Shown piece after piece: positions 55,877-64,000 of a stretch of DNA of 64,000 nt; the first letter of the stretch is position 1, and every line of letters begins with the position of its first letter. The DNA is from G963665085 sp963665085 (lineage in GTDB: Bacteria > Bacteroidota > Bacteroidia > Bacteroidales > JAAAOM01): contig CAXXXS010000002.1 in the NCBI GenBank assembly GCA_963665085.2, positions 1,488,001-1,552,000 on the forward strand, read 5' to 3'. Under the pieces are notes generated by a model. The model made no database searches. It saw only the letters and a program-made list of their open reading frames with translations, and had not been told where the DNA came from. The position numbers and the translations under genes are program-made.

Positions 55877-57049
55877 TCACTTAAATAATAATGGCGCCAT
55901 TTCTTTCAAGCAAACTCTCCAAGTATCCCAGTTGTGACCACCAACTTTATCGAAATAGGTATATTCCATATCCATATCCGACAAACCATTTAACAAACGT
56001 TCTGCGTTAGCATATGCCATATCGGATTCTCCACAACCTACCCAGTATAATTTATAACCTGATTTTTTTACTGGTGTAAGCTCGGCAGTCACATCCCTGC
56101 CTGGAGTAAATCCCATACTTAAAACACCTATATAATCGAATAAGTCAGGATAACGTGCTGTTGTATACAAAGTATAAATACCTCCCATAGAAAGACCGGC
56201 AATAGCACGGGCTTCTTTTTTCTTTATCACTCTATAGTTTGACTCAACATAAGGAATTATATCTTCAACTATACTCTTCACATATGCACCACCGGAATGC
56301 AATTCTTCTGATTCCATCCCAAGCTCAAAGATTGTTGGTCCGGGAATACGTTCCATCACATCGGGAGATGCTAATTGATCCGGATTGGCATTGGGCATAA
56401 CTACAATCATTGGTTCTGCTTTACCCTTTGCAATAAGATTATCCATTATCTGACAAGCCCTTCCTAGTGAAGACCATGCATCTTCGTCTCCTCCACCTCC
56501 GTGTTGAAGATATAATACCGGATATTTCTGTTTTGATTTCTCATAACCATAAGGTGTATAAACATACATTCGTCTTACTTTTCCATATGCAGGGGATGAA
56601 TACCAAACTTTTGAAAGTGTACCTTTTTTCTCTGAAGCTTCAAGATATAAATTACTTTTTTCTCCCGGGATGATAAAATAATTATTCATCCTTTGCCCAT
56701 CCCGTACAACCTTCAAATTTGCAGGATCCAACATCTGGATTCCATCAACAGTGAAGGTATACGCATAAAAATCAGGAGCTATATTCTCAACAGTATATTC
56801 CCATATCCCATTTTCACTTTCAATCATTTCAACAGGAGCCGGCATATTCATTTTACCAAAACTGGTCTCAATTTCTTTTACGGGTAAAAAGTCTCCATTT
56901 AGTTCTACTTTTATAGCCTTTGGTGCACGAAAACGAAAGGTTATATTCTGTCCATTTATTTCCGGTGAAATTAACTGTGGTTCCCTATTCTGAGCGAATA
57001 AGCCCAATGTTAATATTAAACTACTTATTAGTACAAATATTCTTTTCAT
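55877..57049 (-). CDS. CE1-type esterase with N-terminal Ig-like domain
   Basis: A 390-residue secreted esterase. I use the ATG at 57049; the longer reading starts with TTG two codons earlier. Signal peptide ends 'LGLFAQ'. E-set domain ~30-135, then 'EKKGTLSKVWYSSP' where paralogues have 'DVPHG', so the linker has diverged. Ser287 (GLSMGG), Asp343 ('CGESDMAYA') and His372 ('GGHNWDTWR') form the triad. A MITE-like element and another repeat lie upstream, which may separate it from the 57360 gene. Confidence 0.9.
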   Translation of the reverse strand: MKRIFVLISSLILTLGLFAQNREPQLISPEINGQNITFRFRAPKAIKVELNGDFLPVKEIETSFGKMNMPAPVEMIESENGIWEYTVENIAPDFYAYTFTVDGIQMLDPANLKVVRDGQRMNNYFIIPGEKSNLYLEASEKKGTLSKVWYSSPAYGKVRRMYVYTPYGYEKSKQKYPVLYLQHGGGGDEDAWSSLGRACQIMDNLIAKGKAEPMIVVMPNANPDQLASPDVMERIPGPTIFELGMESEELHSGGAYVKSIVEDIIPYVESNYRVIKKKEARAIAGLSMGGIYTLYTTARYPDLFDYIGVLSMGFTPGRDVTAELTPVKKSGYKLYWVGCGESDMAYANAERLLNGLSDMDMEYTYFDKVGGHNWDTWRVCLKEMAPLLFK

Positions 57050-57090
57050 TATCAATTGTTATTCTCTAATTATTTTCTTTAAATAAGAAA

Positions 57091-57124
57091 GACCCCCTAA
57101 ATCCCCCTGAAAGGGTGACTTATC
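57091..57124. repeat. Short intergenic repeat of the CCCCTAAATCCCC type
   Basis: 'GACCCCCTAAATCCCCCTGA' followed by AGGGTGACTT; the same type of string occurs at 51565-51592. Both lie in gaps of the right-hand esterase block. It is a decayed palindrome of a kind frequent between genes in Bacteroidota. No coding content. Confidence 0.45.
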
Positions 57125-57162
57125 CTACCATCTATGCAGCAAGTTAATTTGCTACCTCTCTT

Positions 57163-57301
57163 GAAGGAGGGTGTCCAATAAGTAACTCTGACAGGTCTAA
57201 CGACTCTGTCAGGTTTTAACAATTAATTGATTTTTAACCTGTCAGAGTTCAAAGAACCTGACAGAGTTTACAATTAAATGACTTTTTGGACAGCTTCTTT
57301 A
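57163..57301. repeat. MITE-like palindromic element, copy 3 (inverted)
   Basis: Same family as 14574-14706 and 30872-31011 but in the opposite orientation: ends GGAGGGTGTCC ... GGACAGCTTCTT, with 'AACCTGACAGAGTTT' and 'CTCTGTCAGGTT' inside. The reverse complement lines up with copies 1 and 2 through the 'TTGTAAACTCTGTCAGGTTC' block. It begins 59 bp downstream of the carboxylesterase stop (57360) and fills most of the 310-bp gap. Confidence 0.82.
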
Positions 57302-57359
57302 GGTGGTCATTCCTAAAAGTTCTTATATTGTTATATTTCATTATCAACCTTAAAAAAAA

Positions 57360-59039
57360 TTACCCTAATAACTTTCTGGCATCTCTATCCGGATCATTTT
57401 GAACTTCACAAACATCATTCAGCACCATTACTTCACCATTTTCTGTTGTATATCTGGGCCATTGAGGTAATCCGCCTCCGTTTGGATCTCCTGTCTTCAT
57501 GAACTGAATTAACGTACCCGATATTTTATCTGAGAGAGCTCTGGGCCTTTTTCCTCCTCCGGTATGTGTAATCATCAAATCTGTATTATTAAACCAGAAG
57601 CAGATATCCAAACAATGAAATGCCCTCATCCGATTATCAAATAGTGGTGGCTGCCAACCGAACCAAGCCATATAAACCGGAGCTTTTTGTTTTGCCTTTG
57701 CATCTGCAAGTTCAACTGTAGATCTACGATTTGCTGTAATCAAAGCCCATATTTCAACTGGTTTTTTATCCGGAAACGCTTTAGCATATGCTTGAACAAC
57801 TTCATCTGATTTTTCTCCAAAACCTCTTTCAAATCCTGCCCTATCTCTAATCTGGTCAGCAACTTCTTCTAATGTGATATTACCTAATGCCGGATTTGTT
57901 CTATCTGGTGAGAATTCCTCTGTTGTTGAACTAATTATCATAGGTATATCTTCTGCCAAAGGTGTTGGTTCAGGATAATACGGATCTGCAGGTAAAACAT
58001 CTGTTCCAATTACAGGAGCAAATCCTCCCATACCTACACCAGAATTTGTCTCTTTTGCAAATTTTGCTGCAGCCTTATTTGCCAAGGTATAATATTCATC
58101 CCATGGCATTTGTTGAAGTTTTTCAATCTCACCTGCTTTAAGTCCGGCTTCTTTAAGAATATATTCTCCTAATTTTTCGCTTGATTCTTTTTCTGCCCAT
58201 AACCTAATAGAACCGCTCAAAACAATGGCTTTATGAAACAATCCTTTTGCCTTAGGCATTCCTGTAACAGTTCTTACTTTAGAACCTCCTCCTGATTGCC
58301 CCATTATAGTTACATTACCAGGATCTCCCCCAAAATTCTCAATATTTGTTTTTACCCATTCTAAGGCTGCAACTAAATCAAGGACACCAACGTTTCCTGA
58401 AGAAGAAAATTTATCTCCACCAACTCCTGCCAGGTTCGTAAATCCCATAGGCCCTAAACGATGATTAACAGATACAAAAACAATATCTCCTTTTCGGCTA
58501 ATATTTTCCCCATAATAACCATCCTGTTCGATACCATTCCCGGCGGTAAAACCTCCTCCATGAAACCAAACCAAAACAGGTCTTTTTTTTGTGTCAGCGA
58601 TTGCCGGAGTAAAAACATTTAACCGCAGACAATCTTCACTAACGTCATCATAGTTCCAATGATCGGCAAATGATGAATAAGCATTGGCATACTTATTTTC
58701 CATGTTTTGCGGAGTTGTATTTCCCCACCAAACAGCTGGAAGAATATCATCCCATGGCTCCGGTTTTTGTGGGGGCATAAAACGATTTTTACCAGATGTA
58801 TCAGCTCCATAAGGAATCCCCAGAAAATAATGAATCCCTCTTAAAATATAACCTTTTACCTTGCCATACTCCGTTTCAGCAATTGCTATATCATCTCCGA
58901 CAAAAAGAATCTGTTCTTCATCATTTATATCTGCTTCACTATTACTTGCGTAGGTTGTAGATGGCAATGTGGAAGCCAGGCCAATACCTGCTGCTCCTAC
59001 ACCCATGGTTTGGAAAAAATTTCTTCTGTTGGTTTTCAT
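57360..59039 (-). CDS. Tat-exported type B carboxylesterase
   Basis: A 559-residue esterase with a twin-arginine signal ('MKTNRRNFFQTMGVGAAG'); unlike 51731 it lacks a lipobox cysteine after it, so it is probably soluble. Ser249 in GQSGGG, an acidic residue in 'SSTTEEFSP' and His in 'RAFHCLDICFWFNN'. It is a duplicate of 51731-53416, each preceding a set of two-domain esterases. The copies differ most in the middle region (~280-420), including the acidic-residue loop ('CTTFHEWG' against 'SSTTEEFS'). Confidence 0.9.
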   Translation of the reverse strand: MKTNRRNFFQTMGVGAAGIGLASTLPSTTYASNSEADINDEEQILFVGDDIAIAETEYGKVKGYILRGIHYFLGIPYGADTSGKNRFMPPQKPEPWDDILPAVWWGNTTPQNMENKYANAYSSFADHWNYDDVSEDCLRLNVFTPAIADTKKRPVLVWFHGGGFTAGNGIEQDGYYGENISRKGDIVFVSVNHRLGPMGFTNLAGVGGDKFSSSGNVGVLDLVAALEWVKTNIENFGGDPGNVTIMGQSGGGSKVRTVTGMPKAKGLFHKAIVLSGSIRLWAEKESSEKLGEYILKEAGLKAGEIEKLQQMPWDEYYTLANKAAAKFAKETNSGVGMGGFAPVIGTDVLPADPYYPEPTPLAEDIPMIISSTTEEFSPDRTNPALGNITLEEVADQIRDRAGFERGFGEKSDEVVQAYAKAFPDKKPVEIWALITANRRSTVELADAKAKQKAPVYMAWFGWQPPLFDNRMRAFHCLDICFWFNNTDLMITHTGGGKRPRALSDKISGTLIQFMKTGDPNGGGLPQWPRYTTENGEVMVLNDVCEVQNDPDRDARKLLG

Positions 59040-59180
59040 CTATTTAGTTTTTAATGGTTAGATGGAACTTTCCATGATAAAATAATTATACTTGACTGTT
59101 AAAATCATAATTATCTTATCATAGCTATTTTAAAATTTAGAGTGTTTTATTTATATCTGTTTAATCGAAAACGTCTATTC

Positions 59181-60314
59181 TTATTTAAAAATCAATTGTA
59201 GAAAGTTTCTAAGAGAATGCCTCCACACTTTCCACTCGTGAGTTCCTTCAAATGTTTCGTAGGTTACATGTAGATTATTTGCTCTAAATTGAGCTACTAC
59301 CGAATTTGTATATTTCACTCTTGGATCTTGCTCTCCGCATGACATGTACAATAAGCTCAAATCATCGTTAAATTCGTCTGACCGTGTTATTATTCCTGGT
59401 ATTTGTATTTCAGCATCAAATTCAGAGCCTGGAATTCCTCCAAAAATCCCACTACTAAATGAACCTATCCAATCAAATTTTTCAACATTTCTAAGTCCTA
59501 TATAGAAAGACTGTCCACCTCCCATCGATAACCCTGCAATTGCCTTGTTCTTAGGATCTGTTAATACACGATAATTTTTCTCAATCAAAGGCATAACATC
59601 ATTAAATAGTTCATTGCCCATAATTGCAATACCTTCTTTTCCATAAGCTCCACCTTCAGTCTGGATTTCAATATTACCGTTAGTCATAACAATAATCATT
59701 GGAGTTACTTTACCCTGGGCCAAGAGATTATCCATTATTATTGGAGCACAGCCTTCGTTATACCAGGAAGTTTCATTACCTCCTCCTCCATGACGTAAAT
59801 ACAACACCGGATATTTTTTATTAGTCTCCTTGTTGTAAGTTGGAGGCACATAGACATAGACCTTCCTGTTAATTTTTTGTGTTGTTGAATAATAATCCAG
59901 AATATGTACAGCCCCATGGGGGACATCCTGAAGTTGATCGAATCGAGGGGGGCTGGCAGGTATATTTAAAAGATTAAAACCCGGGGCTGTTCCTCCTTGC
60001 ATTTCCGGGTTTAATGGATCAATAATTCTTAATCCATCAACCATTATACCATAAGTATATAAATCCGGTTCAACAGGATCTATTGTGATGCTCCATACAC
60101 CACCTTCTCCTTTTTTGAATGAACGAGGCGTCATATCCGATCCAAACATTAACTCAACTTTTGAAGCATTTTCAGCTTTTATTGAGAATGTTACGGAGTT
60201 ATCCGAATTTATTACAGGAGATTTTATTTGATTGAATCCAGGCATTTGTGCATTTACAGAAAACGCACAAATACTTAGTATAACTATTAATGTAAGAAAC
60301 GAGTTTCTATTCAT
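59181..60314 (-). CDS. CE1-type esterase with N-terminal Ig-like domain
   Basis: A 377-residue secreted esterase. The ATG at 60314 is chosen: it lies 13 bp after the preceding stop and opens into the signal peptide ('AFSVNAQ' at its end); the longer frame overlaps that gene. E-set domain ~30-120, 'DVPHGA' linker, Ser263 (GLSMGG), Asp330 ('SCGEQDPRV') and His359 ('GTHEWKVWR'). It is one of the more divergent paralogues ('YYSTTQKINRKVYVYVPPTY'). Confidence 0.89.
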   Translation of the reverse strand: MNRNSFLTLIVILSICAFSVNAQMPGFNQIKSPVINSDNSVTFSIKAENASKVELMFGSDMTPRSFKKGEGGVWSITIDPVEPDLYTYGIMVDGLRIIDPLNPEMQGGTAPGFNLLNIPASPPRFDQLQDVPHGAVHILDYYSTTQKINRKVYVYVPPTYNKETNKKYPVLYLRHGGGGNETSWYNEGCAPIIMDNLLAQGKVTPMIIVMTNGNIEIQTEGGAYGKEGIAIMGNELFNDVMPLIEKNYRVLTDPKNKAIAGLSMGGGQSFYIGLRNVEKFDWIGSFSSGIFGGIPGSEFDAEIQIPGIITRSDEFNDDLSLLYMSCGEQDPRVKYTNSVVAQFRANNLHVTYETFEGTHEWKVWRHSLRNFLQLIFK

Positions 60315-60327
60315 ATTCTTTTTCCTT

Positions 60328-61437
60328 TTATTTAAAAAGTTTCTGAGCAAAGTTCAACAAATCATGTCTCCACACATACCAGCTATGACCGCCAGACATT
60401 TCACTAAACTCATATTTAATATTATGTTTATCAAACACCTTCAGCATTTCTTTACCGTTGTTGTATGCAATATCCTCTGGGCCACCCTGAGTAAAGATTA
60501 AATACTTCACTGTTTTATTTAATGTTGATGCTATTTCTCCAAGGCGTTTATCTCCTGTCTCATACATTTCTTTATTATTGGTAAACCATCCTGAACTCAT
60601 AACATTGATGTATGAAAACATATCAGGATAAGCCATAAAAGAATCCAATACTTCAAGTCCTCCCATTGATAATCCGGCAAGTGCACGGTGATTTGCATCT
60701 GTAAAAACATTATAATTTGCTTCTATGTAGGGAATAATATCATTCTTAAGATCCTCAGCAAAAACCTTTGTATCGATACCTCCATCAGGAAAAACAACAA
60801 TCATTCTCTCACATTTTTTTTCTGAAAGCAGATTATCCATTATTAATCCAGCACGTCCAACATTAGGCCAGGCTATATCACTATCTCCTCCTCCATGAAT
60901 AAGATATAAAACAGGTAATTTTTCTTTCCCTAGATTATATCCAGCAGGAGTCCAAACATGCATCCTGCGCATGCTTTTTGTCGTTGAAGAATAATAATAA
61001 ATTGTTGATACAGCACCATGAGGAATTTCTTTACGCATAGCAAAGAACTCTTTCTCGCCATCGGGTGTTACATCAATAAGTGCAGAAGTTTCAAAAGCAT
61101 TAGCAGCCTTTGGGTCATAAACCTTAACACCATCAACAATAAAATTGTAACGATATGTTCCGGTTTTAGCTTTAGGAACTATTATCGTCCATACTCCATT
61201 TTTTGCCTTTTTACTTTCCAGTTTTTGTCCCCATGGAACGATATCTCCTCCGAGAGTAACATTATTTGCTTCAGGTGCATAGATTTTAAAAACAACATCT
61301 CCATTAGCTAATACCTCTGTAGATTGAATACTATCGTTAGGCGTTGGTGTTCTGTTAAACATCTGTGCCTGAACAAAACCTGTAAATAATAGAATTAACA
61401 AAGCCTGAAACAATAGCCTCCTTTTCAAATTGCTCAT
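60328..61437 (-). CDS. CE1-type esterase with N-terminal Ig-like domain
   Basis: A 369-residue secreted esterase; signal peptide ends 'GFVQAQ'. E-set domain ~40-125 ('VVFKIYAPEANNVTLGGDI'), linker 'EIPHGAVS', Ser257 (GLSMGG), Asp322 ('GGPEDIAY') and His351 ('GGHSWYVWR'). Its C-terminal half is nearly that of 26760-27938 in PUL C, while the region between the nucleotide-like loop and the serine is about 20 residues shorter ('FPDGGIDTKVFAEDLKND'). The two arrays therefore share a recent common source or have exchanged sequence. Confidence 0.9.
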   Translation of the reverse strand: MSNLKRRLLFQALLILLFTGFVQAQMFNRTPTPNDSIQSTEVLANGDVVFKIYAPEANNVTLGGDIVPWGQKLESKKAKNGVWTIIVPKAKTGTYRYNFIVDGVKVYDPKAANAFETSALIDVTPDGEKEFFAMRKEIPHGAVSTIYYYSSTTKSMRRMHVWTPAGYNLGKEKLPVLYLIHGGGDSDIAWPNVGRAGLIMDNLLSEKKCERMIVVFPDGGIDTKVFAEDLKNDIIPYIEANYNVFTDANHRALAGLSMGGLEVLDSFMAYPDMFSYINVMSSGWFTNNKEMYETGDKRLGEIASTLNKTVKYLIFTQGGPEDIAYNNGKEMLKVFDKHNIKYEFSEMSGGHSWYVWRHDLLNFAQKLFK

Positions 61438-61466
61438 AGTTTTTAGTTTTATATTTTTAAATTAAT

Positions 61467-63188
61467 TTATTGCTTAACTGTAACTACACCTGAAGATTTT
61501 AATTTTGCTTTCTCTGATTCTGGTATTTCCCAGTTATTATCAAAATAACCCTTACTAATTACGTTATCCGGAGTGTTTTTAAAAAGAATAAAATCCGGAT
61601 AGTTATCTAAAGAACTACCTTTACCTGAAAGTGTACCAATATTAAACATAGCTGTTTCTCCTTCTTTAGCAGCAGGAGGAGTCCACCAAGGTAATCCAGA
61701 ATTAATTACAACATAATGGCCATTCATTGGATAAATATATACTAACCCATATTCATCTTCACCTTCCTTCAGTTGAATTGGTAACCTATCTGCATATTTC
61801 TTAATAATGCTGTTTGTTTCAGCTGTTCCAAAAAGTACGAGATTTGATGTTTCGAAATCACTTTGTCTAACACCATTATCTGCAACACTTCGAGGGAAAA
61901 TCATTATACGCCCAACAAATCCCCTTTCAAAAGCCCAATCTGCCGCATAGCTTGCATCCGCCATTCTTGCCTGTAGTTCTTCCTGAGATGGTTCTCCCTG
62001 TGTGCCATAAACATAAACATGGTTATCTGTTAAAGCTTCAGATAAAGGTCCTTCAGCCCCAGGCTGTTTTGAAAATAGTCCGGGTGTAAATTTTTTATTT
62101 ACCCAAGCATCGTTCTTTTTTGAAAAAGAAATAGCATCAGGAGATTTTGCAGTAAATTGTTTTCCATCAACTTTTACAGTTACTTTTGAAGAAGCATCAA
62201 ACATTGGATGACTTTCAAGATTCAATGTAAATCCTAATAAGTCTGATGTTGTTACTTCGATGGTATTCTTACCTGTAAACTTAGCATCAATCGTTGCTTC
62301 TATTCCAGGAGTCAGGTTATCTAATTTTACCCAATATGATTTATTGTATTTAAATTTACTTGTTGTAAACTTAACTCTTTCAGGGAAAGGATTTTTCTCG
62401 AATTGAGAGAACCATTCAAAAATAAATCCGTCTTCATATGCATACTCCCAGCTATTATGGGCAATACCAGGATAAATAACATACTCAACATCAACACCAT
62501 TAGATTCAAATTTAGCTTTCCATTTATCTGCTGTAGCCATTAATCCATCACGATCTCCAACAAAAAGATGAACAGGGAAATTTAATGCATTTCCAGCAAG
62601 ATTTTCTGTTTCTTCTGGTGGTGCAGGACAAACAGGAGCAATAGCAGCCCATATATCAGGATGAGTAAGCCCTACCCATAGTGTACCGCCACCGCCCATT
62701 GAAAGACCAGTGAGATACATTCTGTTTTCATCTATCGAAAATTTACTTTTTATATCAGCCAGCATATCAAAAACATCCTGCTCAGGAATTCCCTGATATC
62801 CAGCTGTACCTCTTGCATAAGGAGCTACTACGATATAATCAACACTTTTAAGTTCCGGATAAAAACGTGTTACTTCCAAATCATTTTGAGGGGGAACAAA
62901 TCCAGGTGTTCCAAACTCAGGTCCTTGTAAATTTCCTTTACCAAAAACACGTCTCAAACCTAAACGATGATTCGACATTGCTCCATGCAAAAACACAACC
63001 AATGGATATTCTTTTGTCTCATCAAAATTTTCCGGAATATAAACTGCATAGGGTTGATTTGTTTCATCAACAGAAGAGAAAAATGTAAAATCCTGAGGTC
63101 CCGATTTATACTTTTGGGCTTCAACCTTTACCGGATTTAACAGAGATAGTAGGAATAATGCGATTAAAAGAACGTTTATCTTTTTCAT
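61467..63188 (-). CDS. Large secreted alpha/beta-hydrolase with C-terminal accessory domain
   Basis: A 573-residue exported hydrolase; signal peptide ends 'VKVEAQ'. Residues ~30-270 form a prolyl-oligopeptidase/PHB-depolymerase-like alpha/beta-hydrolase: 'VVFLHGAMSNHR', Ser163 in GLSMGGGG, Asp214 in 'GDRDGLM', His244 in 'GIAHNSWEY'. The remaining ~300 residues form an accessory region ('VKFTTSKFKYNKSYWVKLDN', 'HVYVYGTQGEPSQEELQAR') that I do not recognise; it could be a second beta domain for substrate binding. Probably an esterase; peptidase action is less likely here. Neighbours lie ~30 bp on either side. Confidence 0.82.
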   Translation of the reverse strand: MKKINVLLIALFLLSLLNPVKVEAQKYKSGPQDFTFFSSVDETNQPYAVYIPENFDETKEYPLVVFLHGAMSNHRLGLRRVFGKGNLQGPEFGTPGFVPPQNDLEVTRFYPELKSVDYIVVAPYARGTAGYQGIPEQDVFDMLADIKSKFSIDENRMYLTGLSMGGGGTLWVGLTHPDIWAAIAPVCPAPPEETENLAGNALNFPVHLFVGDRDGLMATADKWKAKFESNGVDVEYVIYPGIAHNSWEYAYEDGFIFEWFSQFEKNPFPERVKFTTSKFKYNKSYWVKLDNLTPGIEATIDAKFTGKNTIEVTTSDLLGFTLNLESHPMFDASSKVTVKVDGKQFTAKSPDAISFSKKNDAWVNKKFTPGLFSKQPGAEGPLSEALTDNHVYVYGTQGEPSQEELQARMADASYAADWAFERGFVGRIMIFPRSVADNGVRQSDFETSNLVLFGTAETNSIIKKYADRLPIQLKEGEDEYGLVYIYPMNGHYVVINSGLPWWTPPAAKEGETAMFNIGTLSGKGSSLDNYPDFILFKNTPDNVISKGYFDNNWEIPESEKAKLKSSGVVTVKQ

Positions 63189-63219
63189 TGTATTTAGTTT
63201 TAGTAATCAAATTCGTTCG

Positions 63220-64000
63220 TTAATTGTTCTTCCAAAGTTTTGGTAAAAACTTATAGTATAAAAGATGTCTCCAGGTAACAAAATCATGGGCACCATCGCT
63301 ACCAATATAAAATTCGTGTTCAATATTATTTTTTTCTAATTCTTCGTGAAACAAAACCTGGCGAGAATCTGGAGTAGTCTCATTTGTTCCGGCACCTACA
63401 AATAAATAGTCTATCTTTTTATTTAAAGATGCAGGGTCATCATATAAGCCCGGATTTAACTCCCTGGATTCTGCAGCACTTAAAATACCGATAGAACCAA
63501 AAACATCCAGATTATTCAAACCAACAATCTGAGCATGCCTTCCTCCCATTGATAATCCGGCAATAGCACGATTATGTTTATCTGCTTTAACACTATAGTT
63601 TTCTTCTACAAAAGGAATAACCTCTTTTAACATTTCATCATTAAACATAGGAAAACTCTTTTCCGTATGTTTCGGATCCATCCTGTGAACCACCTGATTA
63701 TTAGGCATAGCAATTATCATAGGAAGGGCAGTTCCTTCTGCAATCATATTGTCTTCAATAAAGTTAACACGACCAAACATGCTCCATGTTGATGCTTCTT
63801 CACCTGAGCCTCCAAATAGATAAAGCACAGGATATTTTTTTGAAGGATCGTATCCGGGAGGAGTATATACAAATATTTCTCTCTCTCCACCTGTAACATC
63901 AGAATGATAAAAATGTCTTGTCACAGCTCCATGAGGAACATCCTTGGCATCGTACCAGGTTGGCCCGTCTCCGTGAACAACAACAATACTAAAACCCGGT
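63220..64000 (-). CDS. CE1-type esterase, N-terminus beyond the window
   Basis: The frame is open to base 64000, so the start lies outside. The codon at 63924, which could be taken as a GTG start, is internal: upstream residues 'WYDAKDVPHGA' match the linker between E-set and hydrolase domains in the paralogues. Ser in GLSMGG and His in 'GAHDFVTWR' are present. Where paralogues have the catalytic acid (for example 'CGTDDFLYE') this protein reads 'GAGTNETTPDSRQ', so the Asp is shifted or replaced. It is the first visible gene of the right-hand array, which continues beyond the window. Confidence 0.85.
   Translation of the reverse strand, partial: PGFSIVVVHGDGPTWYDAKDVPHGAVTRHFYHSDVTGGEREIFVYTPPGYDPSKKYPVLYLFGGSGEEASTWSMFGRVNFIEDNMIAEGTALPMIIAMPNNQVVHRMDPKHTEKSFPMFNDEMLKEVIPFVEENYSVKADKHNRAIAGLSMGGRHAQIVGLNNLDVFGSIGILSAAESRELNPGLYDDPASLNKKIDYLFVGAGTNETTPDSRQVLFHEELEKNNIEHEFYIGSDGAHDFVTWRHLLYYKFLPKLWKNN

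Noticed and set aside
63220..63924. A complete 234-residue esterase starting at GTG 63924.
   Set aside because: The frame continues to the window edge with the DVPHG linker conserved in paralogues, so this is a truncated longer gene.

Overview
This window looks like the chromosome of a glycan-degrading Bacteroidota. The evidence is two complete SusC/SusD pairs, each led by an ECF sigma factor and a FecR anti-sigma factor, AT-rich DNA, weak ribosome binding sites and many lipoprotein or 'AQ'-type signal peptides. A free-living Marinilabiliales-type bacterium is a reasonable guess, but the sequence alone does not fix the genus. No rRNA, tRNA, CRISPR array or intact transposase was seen. All supported genes except one AraC regulator (44207-45115) read on the minus strand, so transcription order runs from high to low coordinates.

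Layout in transcription order. Right block (64000-45443): an array of secreted esterases (nine alpha/beta-hydrolase genes between 64000 and 51731), then a GH3 glycosidase, another carboxylesterase, an orphan TAXI-type solute-binding protein and a metallo-beta-lactamase-fold protein. Centre (45115-38099): a sugar cassette of L-fucose isomerase, L-fuculokinase, Zn-alcohol dehydrogenase and an MFS transporter, with a divergent AraC regulator. Polysaccharide utilisation locus (PUL) C (37946-22523): sigma, FecR, SusC, SusD, then only DUF1593 and CE1-type esterase genes, with no recognisable glycoside hydrolase. PUL B (22036-1551): sigma, FecR, SusC, SusD, then GH51, GH2, GH30, DUF1593 and three more esterases. 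PUL A: a sigma gene and the first 227 codons of a FecR gene at the left edge; the rest lies outside.

Working model (inference): the two SusCD systems import oligosaccharides of a heavily esterified, arabinofuranose-bearing plant-type polysaccharide, for example feruloylated or acetylated arabinoxylan or a related hemicellulose. About 17 surface or periplasmic esterases strip acyl groups, GH51, GH2, GH30 and GH3 cut the sugars, and the fucose-type cassette handles a released 6-deoxy sugar or a stereochemically related sugar. The transporter resembles aromatic-acid/H+ symporters, so it may move the hydroxycinnamate released by esterases.

The most interesting signals are: (1) the size of the esterase array and a SusCD operon with esterases but no glycosidases; (2) a repeated esterase/DUF1593 gene pair, with scars of lost esterase genes upstream of two of the three DUF1593 genes, one shared exactly with the parental locus; (3) a ~135 bp palindromic MITE-like element placed just after susD in both PULs; (4) a 41-bp tandem array of palindromes; (5) an esterase-like protein lacking the expected catalytic histidine.
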